NCBI RefSeq assembly: GCF_014395425.1
Contig: NZ_CP060711.1
Span: forward strand, 1,178,001 to 1,242,000
Reading direction: 5' to 3'
Length of the DNA stretch: 64,000 nucleotides
DNA from: Thermomonas brevis
GTDB lineage: Bacteria; Pseudomonadota; Gammaproteobacteria; Xanthomonadales; Xanthomonadaceae
Positions 31,440 to 41,000 of the stretch are shown here, one piece after another. Numbering within the stretch: position 1 is the stretch's first letter; each line of letters begins with the position of its first letter. Under the pieces are notes generated by a model, which had not been told where the DNA came from, did no database searches, and was given only the letters and a program-made list of their open reading frames with translations. Position numbers and translations under genes: made by a program.

Positions 31440-34025
31440 TCAGTCCCTGGCGAACGCCAGCCTGCCGCCCTCGGCGTCGACCTTGACCGCGTCGCCGCTG
31501 CCGAACCGGCCGGACAGGATTTCCTGCGCCAGCGGGTTCTCGATCTGCTGCTGGATCGCGCGCTTGAGCGGGCGCGCGCCGTACACCGGATCGAAGCCGA
31601 CGTTGCCGAGCAGATCGTAGGCCTTGTCGGACAGCTCGATGCGGATGCCGCGCTCGGCCAGCCGCTTTTCCAGCCCGCGCAGCTGGATGCGCGCGATCTG
31701 CTTGATCTGCGCCTTGTCCAGCGGATGGAACACCACGATGTCGTCCAGCCGGTTGATGAACTCCGGGCGGAAGTGCGCCTGCACCACGCCCATCACCGCC
31801 GCCTTCATCTGCATGTAGGCCTCGGGGCTGTCGTCGCCGTTCATTTCCTGGATCTGGTGCGAACCGAGGTTGGAGGTCATCACGATGACGGTGTTGCGGA
31901 AGTCCACCGTGCGGCCCTGGCCATCGGTCAGGCGGCCGTCGTCCAGCACCTGCAGCAGGATGTTGAACACGTCCGGATGCGCCTTCTCCACCTCGTCCAG
32001 CAGGATCACGCTGTACGGGCGGCGGCGCACCGCTTCGGTCAGGTAGCCGCCTTCCTCGTAGCCGACGTAGCCCGGAGGCGCGCCGATCAGGCGGCTGACC
32101 GCGTGCTTCTCCATGAACTCGCTCATGTCGATGCGCACCATCGCGTCCGCGCTGTCGAACAGGAACTCGGCCAGCGCCTTGCACAGCTCGGTCTTGCCGA
32201 CGCCGGTGGGGCCGAGGAACAGGAACGAGCCGCTGGGCCGGTTGGGATCGGACAGCCCGGCGCGCGAACGGCGCACCGCATCGGACACCACCTTGATGGC
32301 CTCCTCCTGGCCGACCACGCGCGCGTGCAGCTGCTCCTCCATCTTCAGCAGCTTCTCGCGCTCGCCCTCCAGCATCTTGCTGACCGGGATGCCGGTCCAG
32401 CGCGACACCACCTGCGCGATCTCCTCGGCGGTGACCTTGTCCTGCAACAGGGTGAAGCCCTTGGTCTCGGCCTCCTGCGCGACGGCGAGCTGCTTCTCCA
32501 GCGCCGGGATGCGCCCGTACTGGATCTCGCTCATCGCGGCGAAGTCCTGCTTGCGCTGCGCGGCTTCCAGTTCGAGGCGCGCGGCCTCGATCTGCTCCTT
32601 GATCTTGGTCGCGCCTTGCAGCGTCGCCTTTTCGGCCTTCCACACTTCTTCGAGGTCGCTGTATTCGCGCTCCAGCACCTCGATCTCCTTTTCGAGGTCG
32701 GCCAGCCGCTGCCTGGATTCGGCGTCCTTCTCCTTCTTCAGCGCCTCGCGCTGGATCTTGAGCTGGATCAGCCGGCGCTCCTTGCGGTCCATCTCCTCCG
32801 GCTTCGAATCGATCTCCATGCGGATGCGGCTGGCGGCCTCGTCCATCAGGTCGATGGCCTTGTCCGGCAGCTGGCGGTCGGCGATGTAGCGGTTGGACAG
32901 CGTGGCGGCGGCGACGATGGCCGGATCGGTGATCTCCACGCCGTGGTGCACGGCGTAGCGCTCCTTCAGCCCGCGCAGGATGGCGATGGTGTCCTCCACC
33001 GACGGCTCGCCCACGAACACCTTCTGGAAGCGGCGCTCCAGCGCGGCGTCCTTCTCGATGTACTTGCGGTATTCGTCCAGCGTGGTCGCGCCGATGCAGT
33101 GCAGCTCGCCGCGCGCCAACGCGGGCTTGAGCATGTTGCCGGCGTCCATCGCGCCCTCGGCCTTGCCGGCGCCGACCATCGTGTGCAGCTCGTCGATGAA
33201 CAGGATGATCTGGCCTTCGTTCTTGGCGAGGTCGTTGAGCACCGCCTTCAGGCGCTCCTCGAACTCGCCGCGGAACTTGGCGCCGGCGATCAGCGCGCCC
33301 ATGTCCAGCGACAGCAGGCGCTTGCCGCGCAGCCCCTCGGGCACTTCGTTGTTGACGATGCGCTGGGCCAGGCCTTCCACGATCGCGGTCTTGCCCACGC
33401 CCGGTTCGCCGATCAGCACCGGGTTGTTCTTGGTGCGCCGCTGCAGCACCTGCACGGTGCGGCGGATCTCCTCATCACGCCCCACCACCGGATCGAGCTT
33501 GCCGCTCTCCGCGCGGGCGGTCAGGTCGATGGTGTATTTCTCCAGCGCCTGGCGCGCGTCTTCCGCGTTCTCGTCGGTCACTTTCTCGCCTCCGCGCAGC
33601 TTGTCGATGGCCGCTTCCAGTTTCTGCTTGTTCGCGCCGGCGGCCTTCAGCGCCTTGCCGGCCTCGCCCGAATCGTCCAGCGCCGCGAGCAGGAACAGCT
33701 CGCTGGCGATGTAGGCGTCGCCGCGCTGCTGCGCCAGCTTGTCGGTGACGTTGAGCAGGCGGACCAGGTCGTTGCCGGCCTGCACGTTGCCGGCCTGACC
33801 GCTGACCTTGGGCAGCTTGTCCAGCGCCTCGGCCAGCCGCTCGCGCAGCACCGGCACGTTGACCCCGGCCTGCGCCAGCAGCGGGCGCGCGCCGCCGCCC
33901 TGCTGGTCCAGCAAGGCCAGCAGCAGGTGCGCGGGTTCGATGAAGTTGTGGTCGCGGCCGACGGCCAGCGACTGCGCGTCCGCGATGGCCTGCTGGAAGC
34001 GCGAGGTGAGCTTGTCCATGCGCAT
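31440..34025 (-). CDS. clpB: ATP-dependent disaggregase ClpB
   Basis: Hsp100 chaperone that resolubilises aggregated proteins with DnaK. The 861-residue product has the Clp N-domain ([19 protein letters not shown]), AAA-1 with Walker A GEPGVGKT, a coiled-coil middle domain (about residues 400-530) distinguishing it from ClpA, and AAA-2 with GPTGVGKTE and [13 protein letters not shown]. The C-terminal D2-small domain is also present. The frame is open to 34133, but that extension is translated from a REP element, so the ATG at 34025 with GGAG eight bases upstream is used. No sigma-32-like promoter was identified with confidence. Confidence 0.97.
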   Translation of the reverse strand: MRMDKLTSRFQQAIADAQSLAVGRDHNFIEPAHLLLALLDQQGGGARPLLAQAGVNVPVLRERLAEALDKLPKVSGQAGNVQAGNDLVRLLNVTDKLAQQRGDAYIASELFLLAALDDSGEAGKALKAAGANKQKLEAAIDKLRGGEKVTDENAEDARQALEKYTIDLTARAESGKLDPVVGRDEEIRRTVQVLQRRTKNNPVLIGEPGVGKTAIVEGLAQRIVNNEVPEGLRGKRLLSLDMGALIAGAKFRGEFEERLKAVLNDLAKNEGQIILFIDELHTMVGAGKAEGAMDAGNMLKPALARGELHCIGATTLDEYRKYIEKDAALERRFQKVFVGEPSVEDTIAILRGLKERYAVHHGVEITDPAIVAAATLSNRYIADRQLPDKAIDLMDEAASRIRMEIDSKPEEMDRKERRLIQLKIQREALKKEKDAESRQRLADLEKEIEVLEREYSDLEEVWKAEKATLQGATKIKEQIEAARLELEAAQRKQDFAAMSEIQYGRIPALEKQLAVAQEAETKGFTLLQDKVTAEEIAQVVSRWTGIPVSKMLEGEREKLLKMEEQLHARVVGQEEAIKVVSDAVRRSRAGLSDPNRPSGSFLFLGPTGVGKTELCKALAEFLFDSADAMVRIDMSEFMEKHAVSRLIGAPPGYVGYEEGGYLTEAVRRRPYSVILLDEVEKAHPDVFNILLQVLDDGRLTDGQGRTVDFRNTVIVMTSNLGSHQIQEMNGDDSPEAYMQMKAAVMGVVQAHFRPEFINRLDDIVVFHPLDKAQIKQIARIQLRGLEKRLAERGIRIELSDKAYDLLGNVGFDPVYGARPLKRAIQQQIENPLAQEILSGRFGSGDAVKVDAEGGRLAFARD

Positions 34026-34052
34026 GGTGAAGACTCCGCCATTGGGGGATGC

Positions 34053-34164
34053 CGTCATTCCCGCGAAGGCGGGCATCTTTTCGCAGACCCTATGTCTGCG
34101 TATCCAGCTTTCGCCCTTGGCCGTGGAAGTCAAGAGCTGGATTCCCGCCTTCGCGGGAATGACG
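34053..34164. repeat. REP-like palindromic repeat, copy 2 (compound element)
   Basis: Perfect 21-base terminal inverted repeats, 34053-34073 and 34144-34164, beginning CGTCATTCCCGCG. Inside are two further hairpins: CGCAGAC-CCTAT-GTCTGCG (34082-34100) and CCAGCT (34104-34109) pairing with AGCTGG (34135-34140). It lies in the clpB leader, 28 bases upstream of the start codon, and inflates the clpB open frame. Confidence 0.85.
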
Positions 34165-34254
34165 AGCGGTGAAGGAATGTCCGCTACATGCGGTCCACGC
34201 GCCGTGATTCAAGTCAAATCGCACGGGCCGTTGAGACGACGTTCTGGGTTCCCG

Positions 34255-34288
34255 TAAAAACAGCGAGGGCGCCCATGGGGCGCCCTCG
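34255..34288 (-). terminator. Strong terminator of the DUF3617/DUF11/beta-barrel operon
   Basis: On the minus strand, an 11-base perfect stem (arms 34264-34274 and 34278-34288, three-base loop) is followed directly by GCTGTTTTTA. It begins 33 bases after the beta-barrel stop codon. Confidence 0.85.
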
Positions 34289-34321
34289 TGCGAACGATCG
34301 CCGGCTTGCGCCGACCCCGGC

Positions 34322-37300
34322 TCAGTAGCGACCGACCACGTTGAGGAAGAAGCCCTTGTGGTCGTAGTCGAAGTTGGTGAGGTCGTCGCTGAAGTCGGTG
34401 AAGTTGTAGCCGATGCCGATGCGGAAGTTGCGGCCGATGTCGCGGTCCACGCCGGCCAGGAAGCCGGAGCGGTTGCCGCCGTCGGTGACGCCCAGCCAGC
34501 GGAACTCGCCCAGCGCGTGCCACTGCCCGCCGATGTCGTAGCGCACCTGCCCGGCCGCGAAGCTGGTGGTCGCGTCCGCCCACACGCCTTCCAACCGGCC
34601 CATGCGGACCTCGCCGGTGCGGCGCGCCAGCTTGCCGGCGAACTCCCAGCGGTCGTCCGCCTTGTACACGCCTTCCAGCGAGAGCACCTGGCTGCGCTGG
34701 TCGTAGTTGGCCACGTTGTCGCCGATCTGCGGCAGCGCGGACACGTCGTACAGGTAGGTGTAGCGCCCGAACAGCGCCCAGCGGGTGCTGTCCCACGGCC
34801 GCCAGGCGAAGCCCAGGTTGCCTTCGATGAACTTCGCGCCGGCGCTGGCGTCCAGTTCGTCGGTGGTCTTCGAGTAGTTCAGCCGCGCGGCGATGCGGAA
34901 GCTCTCGCTGATCTTGTGGGTCAGGCTGTTGGTGGTCACCCACTGCTCGCGGCGCTCGGCGCCGGTGTCGCGGCGGAACTCCAGCTTGCTCTGCCACTGG
35001 GTGGCGTTGGAGGTGCGCCCGCCGTTGACGCTGACCGCGCGGCGGTCGACGTCGCCCGCGCCGGTGTCCAGGTCCGCCTGCTGCAGCGCGAAGCCGACGT
35101 TCCAGCCCAGCGCCGGGTAGAAGTCCATGCCGAAGGTGTGCGCCAGCCCCGACTGGTTCGGCGCCTTCAGCCACTGGCTTTCGTTGTACAGGTTCACCTG
35201 GTTGGACAGCCGCCAGCGCTGGCCCAGCGTCCAGCCGGTGTCGCGGCGGGCGTTGAACAGCGGGTCGTAGGGGCTGCGGTCGGTGCTGTGGGTGTAGTTG
35301 GCGTACAGCGAGTGGTTCGGGTTGAGCCGGTACTCGGCGCCGACCACGGCCGCGTCGCCGCGGTCGCCGCTGGTGAACTCCGCGTTGACGCTGGACAGGT
35401 CGCCGAACAGGTACTTGCCGCCAATGGTGATCGCATCGTTGTCGGCGTACTTGCCGCCATCGTCGTCCACGGTCTTCTGCGCGGTGCCGTACAGCTCCAG
35501 CGAGGTGCCGAAGCGGTGCTTGTACTGCACTGCGGCCAGCAGGCCGGCGGCGCTGCCGCCGATGCGATTTTCCTCGACGCGGCGCAGTTCGGCCGCCAGG
35601 GTGTCGAAGTCGCTGATCCGCCATTCGACCGTGGCCTGGCCCTGGGTCAGCGCTTCCAGCCCGCGCTCGGCGCGGCTGTAGCGGGCGTGCAGGCTGAGGT
35701 TCGGCGTGAACTGCCCGAGCAGCTCGCCGCCGTATTCCTCGATGTCCATGCCGGTGTCGAAGCGCGAGATCGAGAAGCCGGCATCGACCTGCCGCCACCA
35801 CGCGGCGCTCGACCAGTCGAGCTCGGTCCAGCCCAGCTCCTTGAAGTTCGCCCGCGCCTCGACCGCGCGCGCGTCGCCCTTGCGGACGCCGGACGTCGGG
35901 TTGGTCTGGGTGAAGCTCAGGCCGCCGTTGCTCGAGAAGAACACCGGCGCGCTGGTCGCCTCGGTGCGGCTCTGCTCCACCTTCAGGTAGGTGCCACGCC
36001 CGGCCTGCAGGGTGATGTCCACCCCGGCCAGGGTGTAGTCGTCGCCCGCGCGGTTCTCGTCGACGTAGGTGCCGCCGATGGCGAGGTGGTCGCCGAACCA
36101 GTGCTTGCCGCGCACGCCGGCGGTCATCTCGTCGGCGTCGAAGCCCTGCGGGATGTACTCGTAGTCCACCAGCAGCACCTGCAGCAGCCCGTCCAGCGGG
36201 GTGTCGCGGGTCAGGCTGGGCACGTTCTCGCGGGTCACCACCGACAGCGGGCGGGTCAGGATGATCCGGCCCTGCATGTCGTCGATCTGGTAGTCGGCGC
36301 CGTCCTGCAGCTCGACGCGGGCCTCGGTGCGGCCGGTGGCCGGATCGCGGACCTCCAGCACCACGCGCTCGGAGCCCGGCAGCACGTCGGTGTGCTTGAG
36401 GTAGTACAGGCTGCCGCCTGTGCCGAGGAATTCGCTGTGGCCCGGCGCGGTCTGCGCCTCGGAACCGAACACCTTCAGCTCGCTGCCGGCCTCGCCCTGC
36501 GCGGTGCTTCGCCGGCTGCGCCAGCTCAGCGCGCCGCCGTAGAGCGAGCGCGAGTACTGGCCGTACTCGGTGCCGGTGATGCCGGTGTTGAAGTTGCCCC
36601 ACAGCGCCTGGCTCTTGTCCCAGTCCACACGGACGTACAGGCGGCCCATGGTGTCCACGTCGCGGTAGGTCGTGGAGTCGTCGCCGTAGACCGGGTAGTA
36701 CTGGTCGGGGTCGAGGCGGCGGAAGATGTCCTGCGGCTCGGCCTTCCAGAAGCCGTTGAACAGGTCGCTCACCTCGCGCTCGCGGGTGTCGGCCTGGGCG
36801 GTGACCAAGTATTTGCCCTGGATCTTGCCCTTCAGGTAGAAGGCCAGGCGGCCGTCCACGGTCAGGTCCTTCTCGAAGTGGTCGTCGCCGGCCAGCGGCT
36901 CGATCGAACCGGACACGCTGTTGCCGGATACGGTCACGTCGGCCAGCGCCACCGCGAACATGTACTTGCCGCTGACGTCCACGTCCAGCGTGCGCTGGAT
37001 CGGCGCGGGCAGGCCGGCGCCGCCGACTTCGATGTCGAAGCGGTGGTGCCCGACCGGCGCCAGGTATTCGGCGACCAGCTTGCGCTCGATGTCGAGCGGG
37101 AAGGTGCGGCCGTTGATCCTGACGCTGGCGTTGTCCGGCAGGTTGCGGCCCTGGATGCGGATCCGCGAGCCGTGGATCGGGATGTTCTGCACGCGCAGGT
37201 TGTTGCTGCCGAACACGCCGTCCACCAGGCTGGCGGATTCCGCGTCGTCGGCGCCCAGGCTCTGCCCCAGCTTGCGCTCGGTGGCATTGCGCAGGGCCTG

Positions 37301-38011
37301 GCTGCCGCGTTCGGCCTCGTCCGGCGTCACCAGCTGCATGCGGCGCGGATAGGTCTCGTCGAAGCTGCCGTCCTGGCCGTAGGCGCGCACCAGGTAGACC
37401 AGCTCGTCGCCGGCCCGCGCCTGGAAGCTGGCGGGCAGCGTGCCGTCCCATTCGGCGTCGGCCACCGCCGCCACCGGCAGCGGAATGGTCGCCACCGGCG
37501 TCACCAGGTCGGCGTCGCTGGCGCGGAACACCAGCACCTCGGCGCGTTCGATGAACGCGCTGTAGTTGCTGTAGCCGTAGAAGCGCACCGGCTTGGTGAT
37601 CCGGCTGCCGTCGAACGGCACGATCGCGCTGGCCGACACGTCCAGCTGCGGCTGGCCGAGGCTGGGGTCTTCGGTCGCCCACAGCACGCCGCCGTTCGGC
37701 AGCTGCACCGACCACTTGCCCAGCGCCACGGCCTTGCCGGGCTGCTCGGTTTCCACGGTGACGCGGCGGTCGGGCTGCAGCGCCGGCGAGGTGTCCGCCG
37801 CGCCGGCCGTCTCGGGCTGGCGCTCGCCGCGGGTGCGCACCCGCATCAGGATCTCGCCCTTCGCGGCGCAGCCGGCGTCCGTGCAGTCCACGCCGGTGGC
37901 CGCATCGGCGGCCGGCGCGGCCGCTTCCTGCGCTACCGCGCCCTGCGACGCCAGGCCGGCCAGGATGCCGATCAGGGCGCAGTCCAGAACCTTCATCTTC
38001 ATCGTCTTCAT
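34322..38011 (-). CDS. Large outer-membrane beta-barrel protein paired with the DUF11-repeat protein
   Basis: No named family recognised. The 1229-residue product has a signal peptide ending AVA-Q. Next comes an extracytoplasmic region at about 28-430, with beta-rich segments such as NLRVQNIPIHGSRIRIQGRNL. A conserved-looking stretch RRLDPDQYYPVYGDDSTTYRD follows, and then a long run of alternating hydrophobic strands ending FFLNVVGRY, the C-terminal aromatic typical of BAM substrates. No TonB box or TonB-receptor plug motif was seen, so it is probably not a TonB-dependent receptor although it may be annotated so. It starts 11 bases after the giant gene. GTG at 38014 or ATG at 38011 are both possible; AGGGGA precedes them. 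Inferred role: outer-membrane partner or anchor of the repeat protein. Confidence 0.75.
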   Translation of the reverse strand: MKTMKMKVLDCALIGILAGLASQGAVAQEAAAPAADAATGVDCTDAGCAAKGEILMRVRTRGERQPETAGAADTSPALQPDRRVTVETEQPGKAVALGKWSVQLPNGGVLWATEDPSLGQPQLDVSASAIVPFDGSRITKPVRFYGYSNYSAFIERAEVLVFRASDADLVTPVATIPLPVAAVADAEWDGTLPASFQARAGDELVYLVRAYGQDGSFDETYPRRMQLVTPDEAERGSQALRNATERKLGQSLGADDAESASLVDGVFGSNNLRVQNIPIHGSRIRIQGRNLPDNASVRINGRTFPLDIERKLVAEYLAPVGHHRFDIEVGGAGLPAPIQRTLDVDVSGKYMFAVALADVTVSGNSVSGSIEPLAGDDHFEKDLTVDGRLAFYLKGKIQGKYLVTAQADTREREVSDLFNGFWKAEPQDIFRRLDPDQYYPVYGDDSTTYRDVDTMGRLYVRVDWDKSQALWGNFNTGITGTEYGQYSRSLYGGALSWRSRRSTAQGEAGSELKVFGSEAQTAPGHSEFLGTGGSLYYLKHTDVLPGSERVVLEVRDPATGRTEARVELQDGADYQIDDMQGRIILTRPLSVVTRENVPSLTRDTPLDGLLQVLLVDYEYIPQGFDADEMTAGVRGKHWFGDHLAIGGTYVDENRAGDDYTLAGVDITLQAGRGTYLKVEQSRTEATSAPVFFSSNGGLSFTQTNPTSGVRKGDARAVEARANFKELGWTELDWSSAAWWRQVDAGFSISRFDTGMDIEEYGGELLGQFTPNLSLHARYSRAERGLEALTQGQATVEWRISDFDTLAAELRRVEENRIGGSAAGLLAAVQYKHRFGTSLELYGTAQKTVDDDGGKYADNDAITIGGKYLFGDLSSVNAEFTSGDRGDAAVVGAEYRLNPNHSLYANYTHSTDRSPYDPLFNARRDTGWTLGQRWRLSNQVNLYNESQWLKAPNQSGLAHTFGMDFYPALGWNVGFALQQADLDTGAGDVDRRAVSVNGGRTSNATQWQSKLEFRRDTGAERREQWVTTNSLTHKISESFRIAARLNYSKTTDELDASAGAKFIEGNLGFAWRPWDSTRWALFGRYTYLYDVSALPQIGDNVANYDQRSQVLSLEGVYKADDRWEFAGKLARRTGEVRMGRLEGVWADATTSFAAGQVRYDIGGQWHALGEFRWLGVTDGGNRSGFLAGVDRDIGRNFRIGIGYNFTDFSDDLTNFDYDHKGFFLNVVGRY

Positions 38012-38022
38012 CACCGTTCCCC

Positions 38023-41000
38023 TCAGCGGCTCTTCAGGCCGACCGGGGCCGTCGGGTCATCGTTGATTTCCACCCGCAGCCGGCTGCGCGCCTCCGCGCC
38101 CAGCCTGGCCGCGATGGCCTCGTACACCGCCTTGGCCCGGCGCAGGCCCAGCGCCACGTTGTAGGCGTCCGACCCGCGGCGGTCGGCATGGCCGATCACG
38201 CCCACCACGCCGCCACCCAGCTTCTCGATGTCGGCGGCGATCTTCTCGATCACCGGCGCGAACTCGGGCTTGATCGCCGACTTGTCGGTGTCGAACAGCA
38301 CCGTACCCAGCACCGGCGACTCGCCCAGCGACAGCAGCGTGCTGCGCGGGTCGGCCAGGTCGGTGCGCAGGCTGACCGTGGTCGCCTGCGCCAGTTCCGG
38401 ATCGAGCTTCGCCAGCAGCGCCTCGCGCACCGCCTTCGCGCGGTCGTAGGCCAAGGCCTCGCGCTCGCCGTTGGCGGAGATCACGACTTCGCCGGCGCCG
38501 TGTTCGCGGATCTGCGCGGCCATCTTCTCGACGACCGGCAGGTACTCGCTGCGCAGGCTGGCGCTCTCGGGATCGAACAGCACCTCGCCCAGCTCCAGCT
38601 CGACCGGCTGCGTGCCGCCTTCGATCAGCCCGGCCGGCAGCTTCACGCCGAAGTCGAAGCGCACCGGCAGGCCCGGGGTGACCCGGCGCAGGCGCGGGTT
38701 CTCGGTGGTGAACACGCTGCCCGGCGGCAGGGTGGCGGGGTCGGCCTTCAGGATGAAGTTCCGGCCACGCTCCCAGCGCCCGCCGTCGATGCCGGTCAGG
38801 TGGTAGCGGCCGAACTGGTCGGTCTCCACCAGCAAGCCTTCCACCGAGGCGATGCGCACGCCCGGGATGCCGCGCTCGTCGACGCCCGCGTTCTCGATCA
38901 CGTAGTCCACGCGGTAGCCGTCGGCCACCTGGCTGACCGTGCGCGACACCGTCGGCGCGGCGGCGGTCAGGCCCTTGGCGGCCTGGCCCGCGCGCTCCGT
39001 CGTGGTGTTGCCGGCGGCGTCCATGCGCACCGTCACGCCTTCGTCGCTGGTCAGCACGAAGTCGCCGGTGAAGTCCAGCGCGGACAGCGTCTGGCTGACC
39101 ACCACGCGGTGCTTCGCGGCCGGATCGGCCTCCGACTCGCGCCCGGCGATCGCGCCGAGGGCGATGCCGTGCAGCAGCGGCGCGCTGGCGTCGGCTTCCG
39201 GCTGCGCGCCGTTGCCGCGGTCCACCGTGGTCGAGCCGGCCACGTAGGCGCCCGGCGCGAAGCCGCCCTGCACCTTCACCCCGCCCAGCGCGGCGCTGTC
39301 CTGCCAGCCGTCGCCGTCGCGGTCGTCGAACACCGTGCCCACGATCAGCGATTCGTCCAGCATCGGATCGGCGCTCAGCTGCACGCTGGCCGTGGCCACG
39401 TTCGACACCGTCTCGCCGCCGTCGCGCATCAGCGCGCTGTTGGTGTGGATGCCGGCGCGCACGCCCGCGCCCACGCGCAGCAGGTAGGTGACCATCGCGG
39501 TCTGGCCCGCCGGCAGGTCGATGTTGGCGATGGTGATCGGGTGGATGCCGGTCAACTGGCCCGCCTTGTCGGCATCGTCCACCGCCAGCGAACCGTCGAC
39601 GTAGCTGAAGCCCGCCGGCGGCGTATCGACGATGGTGCCGCCGACCAGCGGCGTGGTGCCGGTGTTCTGGATCGCCAGCGTGTAGCGCACCAGGTCGCCC
39701 ACCTTCACGTCGTACGGGGTCGCCGACTTGACGATGCGGATCTGCATCGGGTCGGGTTCGACCATCACCACCGCGTTGCCGAGCGCGGTGACGCTGAACG
39801 ACACGCTGCCTCCCGTCGTCGCGATGCCGGTGGCCACCACCTTGTTGTCCAGGCTGCCGCCGGTGCGGTTGGCGTCCTCCACCGTCACCGTGTGGGTATA
39901 GGTGGCGCAGGTCGCGGTCTGGCCCGGAGCCAGCGTGGTCGGCGTGCAGGCTAGCGTGGTCGGGGCATAGCCGTCCATGGTGTCCTCCACCGCCACGTCG
40001 TTGAGGGTCACGTCGCCGGTGTTGGTCACCGTCACCGCGTAGGTGATGACGTCGCCGATGTTGGCCTTGCCCGGCGTGGCGTTGTCCACGGTCAGGGTCG
40101 CCGTCTTGGCGGTGGCGATGGCCGGATGCTGCGCGATCGGCGTGTCCACTTCATGCGGCTCGCTGGTGACCGGCGTCGGCGTCGGACCGCCCGGCACCGA
40201 AGGCGGCGTGCCGGTGGCGGTCGCCACGTTGTGCACGTTGCCCGCTTCGACGTCCGCGGCCGTCACCGTGTAGCTGCCGGTGCAGGTGGTCGAGGCGCCC
40301 GGAGCGAGCGTCGTGACCGGGCACACCGCCGGCGCGTCCAGCAATGCGTCGTTCACCACGATGCCGTCCAGGGTCACGTTGCCGGTGTTGGTCACCACGA
40401 ACTGGTAGGCGATCACGCTGCCGGCCGTGTACGGACCCGTCGAGGTCACCGACTTCACCACCGACAGCGCCGGATGCTGTTCGGTCGGCGTGTCCACCGC
40501 GCTCGGCGGCGTGGTCACCGGGGCCGGCGGCACCGTGCTGCCCGGCGGGGTCGGCGGCGTACCGGTCGCGGTCGCGCTGTTGTGCACGTAGCCGGCGGCC
40601 ACTTCCTGCGCGGTCACCGTGTGGTTGCCGGTGCAGATGGTCGTGTCGCCCGGGGCCAGCGTGGTCGCCGGGCACACCGCCGGCGCGTCCAGCAGCGCAT
40701 CGTTGATCACGATGCCGCTCAGGATCACGTCGCCCGTGTTTTCCACGACGAACTGGTAGGCGATCACGCTGCCCACGCCGTACGGGCCGGCCGAGGTCAC
40801 CGACTTCACCACCGTCATCGCGGGGTTCTGCGCGGTCGGCGTGTCCACCGTGCTCGGCGGCGTGGTCACCGGCGGCGGCGTCGGACCGCCCGGCGGGGTC
40901 GGCGGGGTGCCGGTCGCGGTCGCACTGTTGTGCACGTAGCCGGCGGCGACTTCCTGCGCGGTCACCGTGTGGCTACCGGTGCAGGTCGTCGAGGCGCCCG

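Noticed and set aside
34026..34133. N-terminal extension of ClpB
   Set aside because: The extra residues are translated from a REP element; the ATG at 34025 has a good ribosome site and gives the normal ClpB N-terminus.
29028..34172. Plus-strand open frame of more than 5 kb antisense to the EAL gene and clpB
   Set aside because: It has no recognisable domain and a composition dictated by the complementary codons of EAL and ClpB; it is a shadow frame caused by high GC.
34322..38011. Calling the large barrel protein a TonB-dependent receptor
   Set aside because: No TonB box or plug-domain motif was seen near the N-terminus, and the first 400 residues are a different beta-rich region.
34358..38164. 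Plus-strand open frame antisense to the beta-barrel gene
   Set aside because: Repetitive Val/Ala/Gly/His composition and no ribosome site; the minus-strand gene has a signal peptide, operon spacing and a terminator.
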